A stretch of DNA of 64,000 nucleotides from Pseudoduganella guangdongensis (GTDB lineage Bacteria; Pseudomonadota; Gammaproteobacteria; Burkholderiales; Burkholderiaceae_D): NCBI RefSeq assembly GCF_009857475.1, contig NZ_WWCJ01000001.1, positions 310,001-374,000 of the forward strand, written 5' to 3'. The notes under the pieces are model-generated. The model worked only from the letters and a program-made list of their open reading frames with translations, was not told where the DNA came from and did not search any database. Positions 40,436 to 49,169 of the stretch are shown here, in pieces. Each line of letters begins with the position of its first letter. Position 1 is the first letter of the stretch. A program made the translations under genes and the position numbers.

Positions 40436-41155
40436 TCAGGCTGGGACGCTCCCGCCAAATTGATAGCGATGGCCCGGGTGCCACATGGTGGCGAGCGAGG
40501 CGATGCGGCCGGCTGACTGGGTCTGGCGTTTCAGCACCAGGCAGGGCTGGCGCGCGTCCATCGCCAGCATTTCGGCGACCTCGCGCGGCGGCGCCAAGGC
40601 TTCTATGCTGTAAGTGGCGGCCTGCAGGGGCGCCGCGCGCACCAGGTACTCATTGGGCGTGATGTGGCCGAAATCCTGCGCCATATAGTCGGGCGCGCAG
40701 AGCGGGTTGACCCAGCGGTCTTCCACCTGGATCGGCACCCCGTTCTCATAGTGCACGATGACCGAGTGGTACAGCTCGTGGCCGGGCGGCAGCGCGAAGG
40801 CCTTGGCCAGCAGGTCGTTGGCCTTGGCCCGTTCCAGCAGCTGCAATACGCTGCGGTGGGCGTGGCCGCGCGCCCGCACCTCGTCGGCGATGCTCTTGAT
40901 CTCCAGCAGCGTGGCCTGGTACTTCTGCGGCGCGACGTAGGTGCCGGCGCCCTGGCGCCGCGTCAGCACGCCTTCCGCCGTCAGCTCGCGCACGGCGCGG
41001 TTGACCGTCATGCGCGACACGCTGAACTGCTTGACCAGGGCTTGCTCGGAAGGGATCACGTCGCCTTCCTTCCAGGTGCCGGCGGCGATCTGCGCCAGCA
41101 GGTGATCCTTGATGCGCTGAAAAATGGGGGTGTCGTTTTGTTGTTGTTCGTCCAA
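40436..41155 (-). CDS. hutC: Histidine utilization repressor, GntR/HutC family
   Basis: About 239 residues. The N-terminal winged helix ('PIFQRIKDHLLAQIAAGTWK', 'EQALVKQFSVSRMTVNRAVRELTAEG') and a UTRA effector domain ('ELYHSVIVHYENGVPIQVEDRWVNP', 'PNEYLVRAAPLQAATYSIEA') match HutC, which binds urocanate and represses hut genes. I take the TTG at 41155 with GGAG upstream; an ATG at 41260 would add 35 residues unlike the family. It is about 6 kb from hutU, but a likely HutC site sits at 47286-47299. Confidence 0.9.
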   Translation of the reverse strand: MDEQQQNDTPIFQRIKDHLLAQIAAGTWKEGDVIPSEQALVKQFSVSRMTVNRAVRELTAEGVLTRRQGAGTYVAPQKYQATLLEIKSIADEVRARGHAHRSVLQLLERAKANDLLAKAFALPPGHELYHSVIVHYENGVPIQVEDRWVNPLCAPDYMAQDFGHITPNEYLVRAAPLQAATYSIEALAPPREVAEMLAMDARQPCLVLKRQTQSAGRIASLATMWHPGHRYQFGGSVPA

Positions 41156-41288
41156 ACCGGGCTCCGGGCTTGTGCTCCATGCAATAGGTGTGGCGATTGT
41201 AGCACCGGGGAATTCAATAGCAAGCGGCGGAGTGCGACGGCCGGGCGGGCGGCCTAGCATGGTGGCATACTACCGAGTGGAGCCTGAC

Positions 41289-42386
41289 ATGAATCCTTAT
41301 CTGACCGACAACGAGCGCTGGGCCGCCGTGCAGGCGCGCGACAGCGCGGCCGACGGCCAGTTTTACTATTCCGTGCGCACCACCGGCGTGTTTTGCCGGC
41401 CCTCCTGCGGCGCGCGCCCGGCCTTGCGCGAGAACGTGGCGTTCCACGCCAGCATCGCAGCGGCGCAGGCGGCCGGTTTCCGTCCCTGCAAGCGCTGCAA
41501 GCCGGAGCAGCCGCCGCTGGCCGAGCGCCACGCGGCCATGGTGGCGCAGGTGTGCCGTCTGATCGATGCGGCCGAGGTCGCGCCGGACCTGGACGCGCTG
41601 GCGGCGGCCGGCGGCATGAGCCGCTTCCATTTCCACCGCGTGTTCAAGGCGCAGACCGGCCTGACGCCGAAAGCCTACGCCGCGGCGGCGCGCGCGCGGC
41701 GCATGCAGGCCGGCCTGGCGGGGGAGGCCTCGGTGACCGAGGCGATTTACGCGGCCGGCTTCAATTCCTCCGGGCGCTTTTACGCCGCCACCCCCGGCGC
41801 GCTGGGCATGACGCCCTCGGCCTGGCGCGCTGGCGGGCGCGGGGCGCAGATCCGCTTTGCCATTGCCCAGTGCTCGCTGGGGGCGATCCTGGTGGCCAGC
41901 ACCGAGCGCGGCATCTGCTGCATCCTGCTGGGCGATGATCCGCAGGCGCTGGCGCATGATTTGCAGGACCGCTTCCCGCAGGCGGAGTTGCTGGGCGCGC
42001 AGGCCGACTACGAGCAGGTGGTGGCGCGCGTGATCGCGTTCGTGGAGGCGCCGCAGATCGGGCTCGACCTGCCGCTCGACGTGCGCGGCACCGCGTTCCA
42101 GCAGCGCGTGTGGCAGGCCTTGCGCGAGATTCCCGCCGGCGCCACGGTCAGCTATGCCGAACTGGCAGCGCGCGTGGGAGCGCCCAACGGCGCGCGCGCC
42201 GTGGCCGGTGCTTGCGCGGCGAACGCCATCGCGGTGGCGATTCCCTGCCACCGCGTGGTGCGCAATGACGGCTCGCTCTCGGGCTACCGCTGGGGTGTCG
42301 AGCGCAAGGCAACCCTGCTGGCGCGCGAGGCCGATGCCGACGCCCGCACCGCCGGCACCCATGCGCCGGCGGAGGCCGTGGCATGA
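41289..42386 (+). CDS. ada: Ada: O6-methylguanine-DNA methyltransferase and transcriptional activator
   Basis: The 365-residue protein has the Ada N-terminal zinc/methyl-acceptor site with four Cys (C36, C40, C67, C70; 'VFCRPSCGAR' and 'RPCKRCKP'). An AraC-like DNA-binding domain follows ('MSRFHFHRVFKAQTGLTPKAYA'), then a C-terminal methyltransferase with 'AIPCHRVVRNDG' (C320). It removes alkyl groups from O6-guanine and phosphotriesters, and methylation of C36 turns it into an activator of the adaptive response. A GGAG ribosome site precedes the ATG. The stop overlaps the next gene, a second alkylation repair protein. Confidence 0.97.
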   Translation: MNPYLTDNERWAAVQARDSAADGQFYYSVRTTGVFCRPSCGARPALRENVAFHASIAAAQAAGFRPCKRCKPEQPPLAERHAAMVAQVCRLIDAAEVAPDLDALAAAGGMSRFHFHRVFKAQTGLTPKAYAAAARARRMQAGLAGEASVTEAIYAAGFNSSGRFYAATPGALGMTPSAWRAGGRGAQIRFAIAQCSLGAILVASTERGICCILLGDDPQALAHDLQDRFPQAELLGAQADYEQVVARVIAFVEAPQIGLDLPLDVRGTAFQQRVWQALREIPAGATVSYAELAARVGAPNGARAVAGACAANAIAVAIPCHRVVRNDGSLSGYRWGVERKATLLAREADADARTAGTHAPAEAVA

Positions 42387-43174
42387 CGGGCGACCTGTTC
42401 GCAGCGCCCGATGCCAGCCCTGCGTCCCCTGCGTCGATTGCGCCAAGCGCGCGCGCGATAGCCCGGCAGACCGCCGCCGCGCGCCCGGACGCTTTCGACT
42501 GGGCGCGCATTGCCGCTGACCTCGATGAATTCGGCTGTGCCTTGGTGCGTGGGGTGCTGGCGCCGCAAGCGTGCGCGCAGTTGGCGGCCGGCTTTGCGCG
42601 CCAGGAACTGTACCGCAGCCGCGTCATCATGCAGCGGCACGGTTTCGGCAAAGGCGAGTACCAGTATTTTCGTTATCCGCTGCCGGACCTGGTCGCGGGC
42701 CTGCGCGCCGGCATGTACCCGCCGCTGGCGGAAATCGCCAACCGCTGGTACGCCAGCATGGGCCTGGAAGCGCGCTTCCCGGCGGCGCATGCCGACTTCA
42801 TCGCCCGCTGCCACGCCGCCGGCCAGCTGCGTCCCACGCCGCTGTTGCTGCAATACGGCGCAGGCGACTACAACTGCCTGCACCAGGACCTGTACGGCGA
42901 GCATGTGTTCCCGCTACAGGCGGCTTTCCTGCTGTCGCAACCGGGGCGCGATTTCGAGGGCGGGGAGTTCGTGCTGACCGAGCAGCGCCCGCGCATGCAA
43001 TCACGGGTGGAAGTGCTGCCGCTGCAGCAGGGCGACTGCGTTATCTTTCCCGTCTTCCACCGCCCGGTGCAGGGTGCGCGCGGCAGCTACCGCGTGAACA
43101 TGCGGCATGGCGTGAGCCGCCTGCGCAGCGGCCACCGGCATACCTTGGGCATCATCTTCCACGACGCCCTGTGA
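42383..43174 (+). CDS. 2-oxoglutarate/Fe(II) oxygenase linked to Ada (PF09859-like)
   Basis: The 263-residue protein has the double-stranded beta-helix HxD...H...R pattern: 'LHQDLYGEHVFPLQAAFLLS' (His and Asp), 'CVIFPVFHRPVQG' (second His) and 'SYRVNMRHGVSRL' (Arg for 2OG). Family knowledge: these enzymes are encoded beside ada and are thought to demethylate damaged nucleic acid, distinct from AlkB. It overlaps ada by 4 bases (ATGA). Expression is therefore likely induced by Ada. Confidence 0.85.
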   Translation: MTGDLFAAPDASPASPASIAPSARAIARQTAAARPDAFDWARIAADLDEFGCALVRGVLAPQACAQLAAGFARQELYRSRVIMQRHGFGKGEYQYFRYPLPDLVAGLRAGMYPPLAEIANRWYASMGLEARFPAAHADFIARCHAAGQLRPTPLLLQYGAGDYNCLHQDLYGEHVFPLQAAFLLSQPGRDFEGGEFVLTEQRPRMQSRVEVLPLQQGDCVIFPVFHRPVQGARGSYRVNMRHGVSRLRSGHRHTLGIIFHDAL

Positions 43175-43177
43175 GGT

Positions 43178-43206
43178 GGAAGGGGCCGCGGATCGAGGCC
43201 CCTTCC
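43178..43206. terminator. Hairpin between convergent genes
   Basis: GGAAGGGGCC (43178-43187) and GGCCCCTTCC (43197-43206) form a perfect 10-bp stem with a 9-base loop between the convergent oxygenase and GST genes. There is no T run, so termination may be partial. Confidence 0.45.
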
Positions 43207-43214
43207 CTATGTCC

Positions 43215-43853
43215 TTACGGGAGTTCCGCCGACGAATGCGGGTCGATGGCATAGGGGTGATGCTCAGCGTAGAAGCCGGCTTGCGCGCGAATGCGCTCCA
43301 GCCAGGCGCAGACGTGCGGGAACTCGCGCAGTGGCAGGCCCGCCTCGTCCGCGCGGTGGGTGTAGGCGAACAGCGAGATGTCGGCGATGGTGTAGCTGTC
43401 GCCGCAAATGAAAGGCCGCTGCGCCAGTTCGCGCTCCAGGATCTGCAGCGCGCGCAGGCCGCCGGCGCGCCGCATTTCCACCAGCGCCGCCGGGCGGCGC
43501 GCCAGTTTGCCCGTCATGGTCCAGTGACGCAGCGAGGCGATATTCAGCACATAGTCCTGCTCAAACGACATCCACTGCTGCACCTTGGCCGCCGCAAAGG
43601 CATCGGAAGGCAGATAAGGCGTACCGGTCGCCAGGTAGGTGAGGATGGCGTTGGACTCCGCCAGCACGCGCCCGTCTTCGAGCTGCAGTGCTGGCACGGC
43701 GCCGGTGGGATTGATGGCCAGGTAGTCCGGATGCTGCCCTGCACCTTCAAAGATGCTGACCATCTCGGTGCGATACGGCAGGTCGAGATGCGACAGCAGC
43801 AGCCGCACCTTGTAGGCGTTTTGGGAAGGCAGGTAATCGTACAGCGTCATCAT
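43215..43853 (-). CDS. Glutathione S-transferase family protein
   Basis: The 212-residue protein has a thioredoxin-like N-terminal domain: 'LYDYLPSQNAYKVRLLLSHL' (Ser as likely catalytic residue), 'NPTGAVPALQLEDGRVLAESNAILTYLA' (cis-Pro and the Glu-Ser motif). An all-helical C-terminal domain follows with 'FICGDSYTIADISLFAYTHRADE', the conserved N-capping box. It likely conjugates or reduces electrophiles in the cytoplasm. AGGAG precedes the first of two ATG codons. Confidence 0.92.
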   Translation of the reverse strand: MMTLYDYLPSQNAYKVRLLLSHLDLPYRTEMVSIFEGAGQHPDYLAINPTGAVPALQLEDGRVLAESNAILTYLATGTPYLPSDAFAAAKVQQWMSFEQDYVLNIASLRHWTMTGKLARRPAALVEMRRAGGLRALQILERELAQRPFICGDSYTIADISLFAYTHRADEAGLPLREFPHVCAWLERIRAQAGFYAEHHPYAIDPHSSAELP

Positions 43854-43923
43854 GGCAGGACTCCTTTGGTGAAAACACCGATTGGACCAGCTGCCACGTT
43901 TCACCACACTCCGCTTCTTGCGC

Positions 43924-45066
43924 CTACTTGACTTCCGTCACGCGCATGGCCCCCTCAAAGTTCTTGCCCGCGCCATCCGATACGCGGAATCTGCCACGCT
44001 CACCGTTCGCCATGCCCAGGGTGAAGCTGTTCAACTCCGTATCGCCCACGCTTACTTTGGTCTTTACCCGCACCTCGGTTCCCTTCGGCTCGACGACAAA
44101 GCTGGCGCTCCAGGCATCCGCGCCCTGGCCCACTTTCACGCTGCCCGGCCCGCCCGCATCGACCAGCAGGGCCGGCGTCGCACCGCCCACTTCCAGCTGG
44201 ATGTAGTAGCGCTTGGCGACAGCTGTATCGGCATGGGCGGACAGGCCGGCCACGCTGGATGCGGCCAGCAGCAGCGCTGCGGCCAACTTGCCGCCTAGGC
44301 GGCGGGCAGAGGATACGGTTGATTTCAACTGCATGATTCTCTCCTTCAGTGGATGGACGGCCTGCCATTGGCAAGCCAGGGGAAGCCCCTGCGCCGCCAG
44401 CTGCGTTTTCAGCATGGCGTTGGCGTAGGTGGCGGCCTGCCCGTGCCGGCGCAGGACTGCTTCGTCGCAGGACAGCTCCTGGTCGAGCCGGAAGCGGGCC
44501 GCCGCGAGATGGATCAGGAGATTGCACCAGGCCAGGCATTGCAGCAGGGCGCACACGGTATTGGCCAGCAAGTCGCCGCGCTCGGCGTGGATGCGTTCAT
44601 GCGCCAGCACCAGGCGCCGCTCCGCCTTGTCGTAGTCGCGCCGGAAGGTGGCCGGCAGCACCAGTCGCGCGCGCCATACGCCCAATAGCAGCGGGCCGCC
44701 TTGCCACGGCGTGTGCCGCAGGCTGCGCTGGAAGGTCCACTGGCGCCAGGCCATCCAGCTGGCCATGAGCAGGGCGCCGGCCAGCCAGGCGGCCAACAGG
44801 ATGGAACTCCAGTCGGTCACCGCGGCATGGGTGATTTGCGAGGCCTCGGCGGAGGAGACGGCTGGTGCAGCCAGCGGCAGCGCGGCGAACTCGATGCGGC
44901 CGCCTTGCGGCACCAGGGCTGCCAGCATGCAGGCTGGCACGCAAGCCCATGACAGGTAGGCGCTGCCGGCGCCGCACAGGCGGCGCAATGCCGGACGAAA
45001 AAGCAGTACCAGCGCGCTCGAGGCTGCACTGGCCAGCAGAAAGCGCAGCAGCCAGTCACTTGTCAT
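43924..45066 (-). CDS. BlaR1-like M56 membrane metallopeptidase without beta-lactam sensor
   Basis: The 380-residue protein has N-terminal membrane helices and an M56 zinc peptidase site 'LAHERIHAERGDLLANTV' (HExxH) followed by 'RLDQELSCDEAVLRR'. After another helix near residue 265, the C-terminal 110 residues form a periplasmic domain unlike the penicillin-binding sensor of BlaR1. The partner BlaI-type repressor gene overlaps its start. It likely senses an envelope signal and relieves repression by cleaving the repressor; a resistance role is not supported. Confidence 0.88.
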   Translation of the reverse strand: MTSDWLLRFLLASAASSALVLLFRPALRRLCGAGSAYLSWACVPACMLAALVPQGGRIEFAALPLAAPAVSSAEASQITHAAVTDWSSILLAAWLAGALLMASWMAWRQWTFQRSLRHTPWQGGPLLLGVWRARLVLPATFRRDYDKAERRLVLAHERIHAERGDLLANTVCALLQCLAWCNLLIHLAAARFRLDQELSCDEAVLRRHGQAATYANAMLKTQLAAQGLPLACQWQAVHPLKERIMQLKSTVSSARRLGGKLAAALLLAASSVAGLSAHADTAVAKRYYIQLEVGGATPALLVDAGGPGSVKVGQGADAWSASFVVEPKGTEVRVKTKVSVGDTELNSFTLGMANGERGRFRVSDGAGKNFEGAMRVTEVK

Positions 45067-45427
45067 TTTCCAGGTCCTTGACGAGTTTTTTCAGTTCCGC
45101 GATATCGGCTTTACTCAAAGCCTTGTGCTGGCTGAAGTGCGCCACCAGCGGCGCCAGGCGGCCGTTGAACATGCGGTCGAGGAAGCCCTGGCTTTCGGTC
45201 GCCAGCCAGTCCTCGCGCGCCAGCAGCGGCGCGTACAGGTAGCGCCGGCCTTCCTTGCGGGCGCTGAGGGCGCCTTTGTTCAGCAGGCGATTCAGCAGGG
45301 TTTTGATGGTGGCATCCTGCCAGCCCTGGCCCGCCAGCGCGGCGCACACCTCCTCCGCCGTTTGCGGATGGCGCTCCCACAGCACTTGCATCACCTGCGC
45401 CTCGGCTTCACTGATCTGGATGGTCAT
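45056..45427 (-). CDS. BlaI/MecI-family transcriptional repressor
   Basis: The 123-residue winged-helix protein: 'ISEAEAQVMQVLWERHPQTAEEVCAALAGQGWQDATIKTLLNRLLNKGALSARKEGRRYLYAPLL' is the BlaI DNA-binding domain. The C-terminal helical part contains 'FSQHKALSKADIAELKKLV', the dimerisation and cleavage region. It overlaps the downstream M56 peptidase gene by 11 bases. Two operator-like palindromes lie immediately upstream, so it likely represses itself and perhaps the divergent amidohydrolase. An ATG at 45433 is also possible. Confidence 0.92.
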   Translation of the reverse strand: MTIQISEAEAQVMQVLWERHPQTAEEVCAALAGQGWQDATIKTLLNRLLNKGALSARKEGRRYLYAPLLAREDWLATESQGFLDRMFNGRLAPLVAHFSQHKALSKADIAELKKLVKDLENDK

Positions 45428-45433
45428 AATCAT

Positions 45434-45445
45434 TTACATGTGTAA
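45434..45445. promoter_or_regulatory. BlaI-type operator 1
   Basis: TTACA-TG-TGTAA is an inverted repeat matching the TACA/TGTA core of BlaI/MecI operators. It lies directly upstream of the repressor start, 26 bases centre-to-centre from a second copy. Confidence 0.65.
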
Positions 45446-45459
45446 TCGATGGCGAATGA

Positions 45460-45471
45460 TTACACGTGTAA
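45460..45471. promoter_or_regulatory. BlaI-type operator 2
   Basis: TTACACGTGTAA is a perfect palindrome of the same type, between the repressor gene and the divergent amidohydrolase (start 45534). The pair could regulate both directions. Confidence 0.65.
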
Positions 45472-45533
45472 ATGAACGAGTCAACGGGTACACTCTGCAA
45501 ATTCTTGCTTTTGAATTCGAAAGGACTGGACCC

Positions 45534-47192
45534 ATGCACTTCCGCCGCACTTTGCTGGCCACCGCCGCCCTGGCTGTCGCCGCCACCGCCAACGCCGGTA
45601 CCATGATCGAGAATGCCAATGGCTATACGCTGAATGCCAAAGGCCAGCTGGTGCAGTTCAAGGCGCTGGCTTTCGACGACAGCGGCAAGCTGGTCGCGGT
45701 CGGCAGCGCGAAGGCAGTGGCGGCTAAAGCCAAAGGCTTCAAGCGCGTGGACGTGCAGGGCAAGACCGTGCTGCCAGGCCTGATCGACGCCCATGGCCAC
45801 GTCTTCGGCCTGGGCGAAGTGGCCACCAGCGCCGACCTGTATTCGCCCGCGTCGCTGCAGGCGGCGCAAGCCTCCATCGCCAAGTTCGCGCAAGCCAATC
45901 CGCAGCGCAAATGGGTGATCGGCAAAGGCTGGAACCAGGAGATCTGGAAGCTGGGCCGCTTCCCGACCGTGGCCGAACTGGATGCGGTGGTAGGCGACCG
46001 CCCGGCCGCGATGGAGCGCATCGACGGCCACGCCATGTGGGTCAACAGCAAGGCGCTGGAAGCCGCCGGCATTACGCGCGACACCCAGGACCCGGAGGGC
46101 GGCAAGATCGAGCGCGACGCGCAGGGCAACGCCACCGGCATCCTGGTCGATACCGCGATGGATTACGTCTACAAGATCCTGCCCAAGCCGACCGACGCCG
46201 AGGCGCGCGCCATGCTCGACGGCGCACTGGGCATCCTGTCCAGCGTCGGCCTGACCAGCGTGCACGATGCCGGCGTCGACGTCGGCTCCGACCGCCTGTT
46301 CCGCGCCTACGCCGACCAGGGCAAGCTGACGACCCGCGTGTACGCCATGATCGGCGACGTGGGCGCCGACTTTGACCAACTGGCCAAGAGCGGCCCGCTG
46401 AAAAGCTATGGCGGCGAGCGTTACGCACTGTCCGCCGTCAAACTGTATTCGGACGGCGCCCTGGGCAGCCGCGGCGCCGCCCTGGTGCACCCGTACAGCG
46501 ACGCCCCGCATACGCGCGGCTTGCTGTTCAACACCGACGCCGCCATCGGCAGCAAGATCGAAAAAGCGATGAAGGCCGGCTACCAGGTCAATGTGCACGC
46601 CATTGGCGACGCCGGCAACAAGCAGATCCTGGACAGCTTTGAAAGGCTGGGCAAACAATACCCGCTGGCCGCGCGCCGCCACCGCATCGAGCACGCGCAG
46701 GTGGTGCAGCTGTCCGACATCCCCCGTTTCAAGCAGCTGGCCATCGTGCCGTCGATGCAGCCGACGCACGCCACGTCCGACCAGAACATGGCCGAGCAGC
46801 GAGTGGGCCCGCAGCGCATCAAAGGCGCCTACGCCTGGCACACCTTCCTCCAGCAAGGCAGCCGCATCGCCTGCGGTTCCGATTTCCCGATCGAATCGCC
46901 CAACCCGCTGCACGGCATCCACGCCGCCGTCACGCGCCAGGATATGCAGAACGTACCGACCGGCGGCTGGTACAAAGAACAGGCCATGACGCTGACCGAA
47001 GCGTTCCGCTGCTTCACCCTGGACGCCGCCTGGGCCGCGCACCAGGAGCACGCCATCGGCAGCCTGGAGCAGGGCAAGTGGGCCGACTTCATCATCACCG
47101 ACCGCGACCTGTTCAAAGTCCCCGCCGAAGAGATTGGCAAGATCGGCGTCCTCGAAACCTGGGTCGGCGGCAAGCAAGTTTTCCGTAAATAA
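45534..47192 (+). CDS. Exported amidohydrolase (YtcJ-like)
   Basis: The 552-residue product has a signal peptide (MHFRRTLLATAALAVAATANA). The amidohydrolase-3 fold follows: 'VLPGLIDAHGHVFGLGEV' (HxH metal site), 'VNVHAIGDAGNKQILD', 'RRHRIEHAQVV', 'CGSDFPIES' (catalytic Asp) and 'AAWAAHQEHAIGSLEQGKWADFIITDRD'. It should hydrolyse an amide or related bond in a small molecule in the periplasm. Substrate is unknown. It diverges from the blaI-like gene across two operator palindromes. Confidence 0.9.
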   Translation: MHFRRTLLATAALAVAATANAGTMIENANGYTLNAKGQLVQFKALAFDDSGKLVAVGSAKAVAAKAKGFKRVDVQGKTVLPGLIDAHGHVFGLGEVATSADLYSPASLQAAQASIAKFAQANPQRKWVIGKGWNQEIWKLGRFPTVAELDAVVGDRPAAMERIDGHAMWVNSKALEAAGITRDTQDPEGGKIERDAQGNATGILVDTAMDYVYKILPKPTDAEARAMLDGALGILSSVGLTSVHDAGVDVGSDRLFRAYADQGKLTTRVYAMIGDVGADFDQLAKSGPLKSYGGERYALSAVKLYSDGALGSRGAALVHPYSDAPHTRGLLFNTDAAIGSKIEKAMKAGYQVNVHAIGDAGNKQILDSFERLGKQYPLAARRHRIEHAQVVQLSDIPRFKQLAIVPSMQPTHATSDQNMAEQRVGPQRIKGAYAWHTFLQQGSRIACGSDFPIESPNPLHGIHAAVTRQDMQNVPTGGWYKEQAMTLTEAFRCFTLDAAWAAHQEHAIGSLEQGKWADFIITDRDLFKVPAEEIGKIGVLETWVGGKQVFRK

Positions 47193-47193
47193 G

Positions 47194-47276
47194 ATTCGGG
47201 GTCAGGTCTGGCAATCGGACAAAAGATGCCCTTGGGCATCTTTTGTCCGATTGCCAGACCTGACCCCGAATTTTTT
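47194..47276 (+). terminator. 38-bp perfect hairpin terminator / repeat element
   Basis: Arms 47194-47231 and 47234-47271 are perfect 38-base inverted copies with only TT between them, followed by six T. The core GGGGTCAGGTCTGGCAATCG resembles the repeat at 8076-8215. It begins 1 base after the amidohydrolase stop codon and should terminate that transcript before the hut operon. Confidence 0.85.
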
Positions 47277-47285
47277 ATTGACTCA

Positions 47286-47299
47286 GTTGTCTATACAAC
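47286..47299. promoter_or_regulatory. Probable HutC operator upstream of hutU
   Basis: GTTGTCTATACAAC has 5-base inverted arms and matches the known hut operator style (TTGTATAGACAA in either orientation). It lies 60 bases upstream of the hutU ATG. Confidence 0.65.
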
Positions 47300-47359
47300 T
47301 TAAGCTGTGAAAATGCGCGGGCCTGTGCAGGCCTGCTATCACCAACTTGAGGAGATGAC

Positions 47360-49066
47360 ATGAGCACCCAGCACCTGGACAACGATCCCCGTTACGACGC
47401 CACCCGTGATATCCGCGCCCCGCGCGGTACGGAGATGAGCTGCAAGACCTGGGGCGCCGAAGCCGCTTTCCGCATGATCCAGAACAACCTGGATAAGGAA
47501 GTGGCGGAGAATCCCAAGCACCTGGTGGTGTACGGCGGCATCGGCCGCGCGGCGCGCAACTGGGAGTGCTATGACCAGATCCTCGCTTCCCTGAAAAAGC
47601 TGGAAGCTAACGAAACCCTCTTGATCCAGTCCGGCAAGCCGGTCGGCGTGTTCCAGACCCATGAGGATGCGCCGCGCGTGCTGCTGGCCAACTCGAACCT
47701 GGTGCCGAAGTGGGGCACCTGGGAGCATTTCAATGAGCTGGACCGCCAGGGCTTGTTCATGTACGGCCAGATGACCGCCGGTTCCTGGATTTACATCGGT
47801 ACCCAAGGCATCGTGCAGGGCACCTATGAAACCTTCGCCGAGGCGGGCCGCCAGCACTTTGGCGGCGACCTGAAAGGCCGCTTCGTGCTGACCGCCGGCC
47901 TGGGCGGCATGGGCGGAGCGCAGCCGCTGGCGGCGACTTTCGCCGGCGCGGTGTCGCTGAATATCGAGTGCCAGCAGTCGTCGATCGATTTCCGCCTGCG
48001 CACCAAGTACCTGGACAAGCAGGCCGCCAACATCGACGAGGCGCTGGAGCTGGTGAAATTCCATACCGAGCGCGGCGATGCGATCTCCATCGGCCTGCTG
48101 GGCAATGCGGCCGATGTGCTGCCGGAGCTGGTGAAGCGCGCCAAGGCCGGCGGCATCATGCCGGACCTGGTGACCGACCAGACCTCCGCGCACGACCTGG
48201 TGAACGGCTACCTGCCGCAAGGCTGGAGCGTGGCGCAGTGGAAGGCGGCGCAGGCCGACGCGGCGCAGCATGCCAAGCTGGTGGATGCGGCGGCGGCTTC
48301 CTGCGCGGTGCACGTGCAGGCGATGCTGGACTTCCAGGCGCTGGGCGCCAAGGTGGTCGACTACGGCAACAATATCCGCCAGGTGGCGTTCGACAAGGGC
48401 GTGAAGAACGCGTTTGATTTCCCGGGCTTTGTGCCGGCTTACATCCGTCCGCAATTCTGCGAGGGCCGTGGCCCGTTCCGCTGGGTGGCGCTGTCGGGCG
48501 ATCCGGAGGATATCTACAAGACCGATGCCAAGATCAAGGAGCTGTTCCCGCACCACGCCAACGTGCATCGCTGGCTGGACATGGCGCGCGAGCGCATCGC
48601 CTTCCAGGGCCTGCCGGCGCGGATCTGCTGGCTGGGCCTGGGCGAGCGCCATATCGCCGGCCTGGCCTTCAATGAGATGGTGAAGAACGGTGAACTGAAG
48701 GCGCCGATCGTGATCGGCCGCGATCACCTGGATACCGGTTCGGTGGCGTCGCCCAACCGTGAAACCGAAGGCATGCGCGACGGTACCGATGCGGTGTCCG
48801 ATTGGCCGCTGCTGAATGCTATGCTGAATACTGCCGGTGGCGCGACCTGGGTGTCGCTGCACCACGGCGGCGGCGTGGGCATGGGTTACTCGCAGCACTC
48901 GGGCGTGGTGATTGTGGCCGACGGCACCGAAGCCGCTGCCAAGCGCCTGGCGCGCGTGCTGGTCAACGACTGCGGTTCGGGCGTGATGCGCCATGCGGAT
49001 GCCGGCTACGAGAGCGCCATTGAATGCGCCAAGCGTAACCACCTGAACCTGCCGATGATTAAGTAA
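47360..49066 (+). CDS. hutU: Urocanate hydratase
   Basis: The 568-residue NAD-dependent enzyme converts urocanate to imidazolone propionate, the second step of histidine breakdown. Family segments include '[31 protein letters not shown]', '[16 protein letters not shown]'-like (here '[20 protein letters not shown]'), '[19 protein letters not shown]' and '[18 protein letters not shown]'. Length is standard. It is the first gene of the hut operon, behind a HutC-like operator. Confidence 0.97.
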   Translation: MSTQHLDNDPRYDATRDIRAPRGTEMSCKTWGAEAAFRMIQNNLDKEVAENPKHLVVYGGIGRAARNWECYDQILASLKKLEANETLLIQSGKPVGVFQTHEDAPRVLLANSNLVPKWGTWEHFNELDRQGLFMYGQMTAGSWIYIGTQGIVQGTYETFAEAGRQHFGGDLKGRFVLTAGLGGMGGAQPLAATFAGAVSLNIECQQSSIDFRLRTKYLDKQAANIDEALELVKFHTERGDAISIGLLGNAADVLPELVKRAKAGGIMPDLVTDQTSAHDLVNGYLPQGWSVAQWKAAQADAAQHAKLVDAAAASCAVHVQAMLDFQALGAKVVDYGNNIRQVAFDKGVKNAFDFPGFVPAYIRPQFCEGRGPFRWVALSGDPEDIYKTDAKIKELFPHHANVHRWLDMARERIAFQGLPARICWLGLGERHIAGLAFNEMVKNGELKAPIVIGRDHLDTGSVASPNRETEGMRDGTDAVSDWPLLNAMLNTAGGATWVSLHHGGGVGMGYSQHSGVVIVADGTEAAAKRLARVLVNDCGSGVMRHADAGYESAIECAKRNHLNLPMIK

Positions 49067-49099
49067 AACCGGCACTTGCCCTGCGGCCGCCGCGTACAT

Positions 49100-49126
49100 G
49101 GTGCCTGACCCTGTGGGTCAGGCACC
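49100..49126. repeat. Palindrome between hutU and hutH
   Basis: GGTGCCTGACCC (49100-49111) and GGGTCAGGCACC (49115-49126) form a 12-bp stem with loop TGT. It sits in the 103-base hutU-hutH gap and lacks a T run, so it may stabilise or attenuate the mRNA. It shares GGTGCC/GGGTCAGG words with the other palindromes. Confidence 0.7.
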
Positions 49127-49169
49127 GGTTTACCGGTTTGAAAAGCAAACGAATACGAGAAGCGAAACT

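Noticed and set aside
35703..40463. Long open frame on the opposite strand of the giant kinase gene
   Set aside because: It is the mirror of a high-GC coding region, with biased composition and no recognisable domains.
43924..45427. Beta-lactam resistance sensor operon (blaR1-blaI)
   Set aside because: The M56 protein lacks a penicillin-binding sensor domain and no beta-lactamase gene is adjacent.
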